From: Phycisphaeraceae bacterium
GTDB taxonomy: Bacteria; Planctomycetota; Phycisphaerae; Phycisphaerales; Phycisphaeraceae
Reading direction: 5' to 3'
DNA: 7,858 bases
NCBI GenBank assembly: GCA_016763955.1
Contig: JAESSU010000252.1
Coordinates: forward strand, 1 to 7,858
In this document: positions 4,928 through 7,858 of the stretch, piece by piece
Layout of the letters: every line of letters starts with the position of its first letter
How positions within the stretch are numbered: the first letter of the stretch is position 1
Notes under the pieces: generated by a model
The model's database searches: none
What the model was told of the DNA's origin: nothing
The model's input: only the letters and a program-made list of their open reading frames with translations
Translations under genes and position numbers: made by a program

Positions 4928-6235
4928 TTGACGGACAACCTCCTGATAGAACCTCTTGACCAAGCTTTTTCCGTGAGCCTTTGCCCGCCGGGGAGCAAAA
5001 GTCTCACCAATCGAGCGGTCCTGCTAGCTGCATTGTCTAGCGGCAGATGTGACCTTTCAGGCTTACTTTGTGCTGACGATGCCCACCGTATGCGTGAAGC
5101 CTTGATCACTCTAGGAATCAATTGGGAAGCAACCTCGCCAACCACCGCCTCAATCACCGGCAACAGCGGGACATTCCCAAAAGCTGATGCAAAACTATTA
5201 CTTGGAAACGCAGGCACAGCCACCCGATTCCTCACCGCAGCTTGCTGTCTAGGAACAGGTGTTCGCACCCTTGATGGCATCCCTCGGATGCGTGAGCGTC
5301 CCATCGGCCAATTGGTCGATCCACTGCGTGAGTTGGGAGCGAATATTGACTATCAAGACCATGACGGATTCCCACCTTTGCAGATTAAAGCAGGGGGGAT
5401 ACACGGCGGCAAAATCACCTTACAACCCACGCTCTCAAGCCAGTACATCTCGGCATTATTGCAAATTGCGCCGTATCTTCCCGGTGGTCTAACCATTGAC
5501 TTTGACGGCCAGCCGATCAGTATCCCTTACATCACCATGACACTGTCGTTGATGCATCAATTTGGAATAAAAGCAAACATCGCACCGGGCTTTACTTCAA
5601 TCACAGTTCCCCAAGGTGTGTACAAGCCAGTGAATTTGCACATTGAACCTGACGCATCCAATGCCAGCTATTTTCTAGCAGCGGCGGCCATCACACCTGC
5701 AAGTAAATGCACCATCAAGGGACTTGGGTTCCGCAGTGTACAAGGTGATGCAGGCTTTGCAGAAGTTTTGCAACTCATGGGCGCATCTGTCATCTGCGAG
5801 CCTGATAGCATCACGGTCATCTCACCACCTAAAGGTGAAAAGCTCGTGGGAATCGACATTGATTTAAACCACATGCCCGACATGGCTCAGACACTTGCAG
5901 CAGTTGCCTATTTTGCAGACGGCCCAACCACCATTCGCAACGTGGGCAATCTCCGCGTCAAAGAGACCGACCGGATGGCTGCGATACAAGTTGAACTCAT
6001 GAAGCTCGGCGCAGAAGTAGATATTGAAGGTGATGACATCATCATCACGCCCCCAGTGAATCCGATGCTACCCGCTGACGAAGCAGTGACGATTAACACC
6101 TATGATGACCATCGCATGGCGATGAGCTTTGCGGTGATTGGCCTGCGTAAGCCGGGCGTCGTTCTCCAAGACCCAACTTGCGTAAACAAAACGTTTCCAG
6201 ATTTTTATGATTACTTAACGCGATTGCGTGGGTAA
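4928..6235 (+). CDS. aroA: 3-phosphoshikimate 1-carboxyvinyltransferase (EPSP synthase)
   Basis: Catalyses the sixth shikimate-pathway step: shikimate 3-phosphate plus phosphoenolpyruvate gives EPSP, the precursor of chorismate and aromatic amino acids, in the cytoplasm. The 435-residue protein (E. coli 427) carries the family motifs in order. PGSKSLTNRA is at 21-30 with the substrate lysine Lys24. LLGNAGTATRFL is at 91-102. RMRERPIGQLVDPLRELGA is at 120-138 and SSQYISALL at 170-178. NHMPDMAQT at 314-322 has the catalytic Asp318. RVKETDR at 343-349 has Glu346, and Lys421 is in NKTFPDF. The phosphoenolpyruvate-site loop keeps Gly96 and Thr97 in the E. coli-like pattern, with Phe instead of Pro at 101. 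The start codon is TTG, backed by a strong Shine-Dalgarno. It lies one base after the GroES-like gene and 73 bp before an ABC exporter. Both halves of the two-domain fold are complete, with no frameshift. Confidence 0.97.
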   Translation: MTDNLLIEPLDQAFSVSLCPPGSKSLTNRAVLLAALSSGRCDLSGLLCADDAHRMREALITLGINWEATSPTTASITGNSGTFPKADAKLLLGNAGTATRFLTAACCLGTGVRTLDGIPRMRERPIGQLVDPLRELGANIDYQDHDGFPPLQIKAGGIHGGKITLQPTLSSQYISALLQIAPYLPGGLTIDFDGQPISIPYITMTLSLMHQFGIKANIAPGFTSITVPQGVYKPVNLHIEPDASNASYFLAAAAITPASKCTIKGLGFRSVQGDAGFAEVLQLMGASVICEPDSITVISPPKGEKLVGIDIDLNHMPDMAQTLAAVAYFADGPTTIRNVGNLRVKETDRMAAIQVELMKLGAEVDIEGDDIIITPPVNPMLPADEAVTINTYDDHRMAMSFAVIGLRKPGVVLQDPTCVNKTFPDFYDYLTRLRG

Positions 6236-6308
6236 TATTATTTTCGAACCAGAGAGGTTTGAGACATAGAGCGAAGTGTTAATCATTCACTTTCTCACGT
6301 CCTAACTT
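6236..6308 (+). other. Short spacer between aroA and the ABC exporter with two small hairpins
   Basis: CGAACC (6245-6250) and GGTTTG (6256-6261) pair around a 5-nt loop with one G-U. A second stem pairs 6269-6278 with 6288-6296: nine base pairs, one bulged C, one G-U and a 9-nt loop. It ends 12 nt before the exporter ATG. There is no U-run, so neither is a classical terminator and read-through from aroA is likely. The second hairpin sits where a ribosome binding site would be expected and may affect translation initiation. Confidence 0.4.
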
Positions 6309-7858
6309 ATGAACGAAGCATTTAAACAACTCACCAAAGACCTTTTTCGGTTCAAGAAACTCTTCGTACTGGCATTCATTGCGGCATCACTTAATGCCCT
6401 TTGCTTTGGCGCAGGTCTTGGAATGCTCAAAGCAGCTGCATCCTTAATCTTGGACTTTAATAATGGCTACACGCTAGCGGAATATGTTGCCCCAGCCTTT
6501 GATAAAATCCAACAGGTCTCAGAGCAACTCGCTGAAAGTGGCTATCACCTGATCTCTGATGCAACGCTTAAAAATATTGAATTGACCCTAAGCCAATGGG
6601 CAAGTTATTTGCCCACTGATCCTTGGAAATCCTTTGTCTTAGTCCTGTTGATCATTCTAACCTTCACAATCATTGGCAATATCGGACGATTCCTACACGA
6701 ATGGATCGTTATTACCGTCATCATGCGAACGACAATGTACTGGCGAGCACGACTGATGCGCCGCGTACTAAATGGTCAGTATCTCTTGCTACAACAACAA
6801 GGACAGTCCGAACAACTCATCCGTGTGACCAATGACACGGCGGTGATGGCCAATGCCCTGCGAGAAATTTTCGGCAGGGCCGCAGGTGAAATTCTCAAAG
6901 CAACAGCAGGTGTAAGCATCGCTTTCTACCTTAACTGGAAATTAACTCTGCTAGCACTTGTGGGTGCGCCTGCCATTGCAATTATACTCAGAAAATTCGG
7001 AAAAATCATTCGGCGTGCATCTAAGCGAGCATTGGGCAGACGTGGCCGTCTTGCAGCCGTTTTACTTGAATCCATCAATGGCATACAGGTTGTCAAAGCG
7101 TTCGGCGCAGAAGGTTTTGAACGCCGTCGCTTTGCCCATCAAAACCGCATGCTCTACAAAGAAGAAATGGGCATGCGCACTGCCCGTGCAATGTCATCAC
7201 CTGTGATCGAAATCATTGCCATGATAGGCGTGGTCATCGTAGGAACCGTTGCGGGTTGGCTGATTTTCCGTTTGGATCAACCTGCGAGTGAACTAATCAC
7301 CGTACTCACTGCATTGGCAGCATCAGCTGCTGGACTCAAACCCCTCTCGAATTTGAACAACCAACTCCATGAAAGTTCCGCAGCGGCAGATCGCATTACC
7401 GAAATGCTCGATATGCCCGGAGAACCCCTAGGCAAAAAAGGGGACCCTAACCTTCCCAAACTCCCGACACATCGCCAATCCGTCCAGTTTAAAGATGTTC
7501 AATTCACTTATCCCAATCAGGATAAACCTGCACTAACTGGGATTAATCTCACCGTCAGCCATGGCATGGAAGTGGCTATCGTCGGGGGCAATGGTTCGGG
7601 TAAGTCCACTTTAATGAGTATGCTCCCGCGACTGATCACCCCTAGCCATGGCCAGATTTTTATTGATGAACATGACATCAACACGACGAACCTGCGCAGT
7701 GTGCGAAATCAGATTGCGGTCGTCACACAACAGTCAGTTCTCTTCCAAGGCTCCGTTGCGGATAATATTGCCTACAACTATCGCCATATCAGCAAAGACA
7801 AAATCATTGCAGCAGCCAAACTTGCTCACGCTCATGAGTTTATTCAAAGCCTGCCCGA
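6309..7858 (+). CDS. MsbA-like ABC exporter, permease fused to ATPase (partial, 3' end missing)
   Basis: A half-size ABC exporter of the lipid A/multidrug (MsbA) type: an N-terminal membrane domain fused to a nucleotide-binding domain, acting as a homodimer in the inner membrane. The first 516 codons are visible. Membrane segments are at about 18-46, 108-128, 190-206, 212-228, 298-320 and 326-345. LLESINGIQVVKAFGAE around 250-270 is the typical coupling-helix region. In the ATPase domain, from about 393, are the A-loop Tyr401 (FTYPN), Walker A GGNGSGKS at 426-433 with Lys432, and the Q-loop Gln474 (TQQSVLF). The LSGGQ signature and Walker B lie beyond the window. The loop between the first two membrane segments (about 48-106) is much longer than in MsbA. 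ATG at 6309 has no clear Shine-Dalgarno. It follows aroA by 73 bp and probably shares its transcript. The substrate cannot be told. Confidence 0.93.
   Translation, partial: MNEAFKQLTKDLFRFKKLFVLAFIAASLNALCFGAGLGMLKAAASLILDFNNGYTLAEYVAPAFDKIQQVSEQLAESGYHLISDATLKNIELTLSQWASYLPTDPWKSFVLVLLIILTFTIIGNIGRFLHEWIVITVIMRTTMYWRARLMRRVLNGQYLLLQQQGQSEQLIRVTNDTAVMANALREIFGRAAGEILKATAGVSIAFYLNWKLTLLALVGAPAIAIILRKFGKIIRRASKRALGRRGRLAAVLLESINGIQVVKAFGAEGFERRRFAHQNRMLYKEEMGMRTARAMSSPVIEIIAMIGVVIVGTVAGWLIFRLDQPASELITVLTALAASAAGLKPLSNLNNQLHESSAAADRITEMLDMPGEPLGKKGDPNLPKLPTHRQSVQFKDVQFTYPNQDKPALTGINLTVSHGMEVAIVGGNGSGKSTLMSMLPRLITPSHGQIFIDEHDINTTNLRSVRNQIAVVTQQSVLFQGSVADNIAYNYRHISKDKIIAAAKLAHAHEFIQSLP

Noticed and set aside
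4540..5304. A 254-codon minus-strand reading frame opposite the GroES-like gene and the first part of aroA
   Set aside because: Its product is Arg/Pro-rich with no recognisable domain and it lies fully antisense to well-supported conserved genes; it is a frame shadow.
1..7858. CRISPR arrays, tRNA or rRNA genes, insertion sequences, phage or toxin-antitoxin genes
   Set aside because: No regularly spaced repeats, cloverleaf-like sequences, transposase motifs or small toxin-antitoxin gene pairs were seen in the gaps or on either strand.

Overview
The window carries ordinary chromosomal genes from a Gram-negative-type bacterium of moderate GC content. It has a lipoprotein with a lipobox, a periplasm-directed C-terminal processing protease and an MsbA-type exporter. 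The TsaD wording (AVGNRPGLIGSLL), a GroES-like gene away from groEL and generally weak Shine-Dalgarno sequences lead me to suggest a planctomycete, perhaps of the Phycisphaerae. This is inference from remembered family patterns; no rRNA or marker search backs it.

Layout. Two transcription blocks diverge from a 320-bp gap at 3599-3918. The leftward (minus) block reads: S41 C-terminal processing protease (2039-3598), tsaD for tRNA t6A synthesis (826-1917), a half-size YeeE/YedE sulfur-transport protein (53-601), and the first 20 codons of a second small membrane protein that overlaps it by 8 nt and leaves the window at base 1. The rightward (plus) block reads: a short unknown lipoprotein (3919-4431), a divergent GroES-like co-chaperonin (about 4606-4926), aroA for EPSP synthase starting at TTG (4928-6235), and an MsbA-like ABC exporter (6309 to beyond 7858), cut off before its signature motif and Walker B.

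How the genes fit together. The two YeeE/YedE halves are translationally coupled and probably form one thiosulfate/sulfur-compound channel. The GroES-like gene and aroA are one base apart, and the aroA ribosome binding site lies inside the end of the GroES-like gene, so they form a tight pair. The ABC exporter probably continues that operon. The protease and the lipoprotein both act in the cell envelope but are divergently transcribed, and I see no firm functional link. Non-coding interest is confined to the gaps: nested inverted repeats between the protease and tsaD, a 9-bp inverted repeat ahead of the GroES-like gene, and several short hairpins.

I found no CRISPR array, tRNA, rRNA, insertion sequence or phage gene, and no convincing new multi-gene system. 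The most unusual elements are the divergent GroES-like protein coupled to aroA and the structured intergenic repeats.
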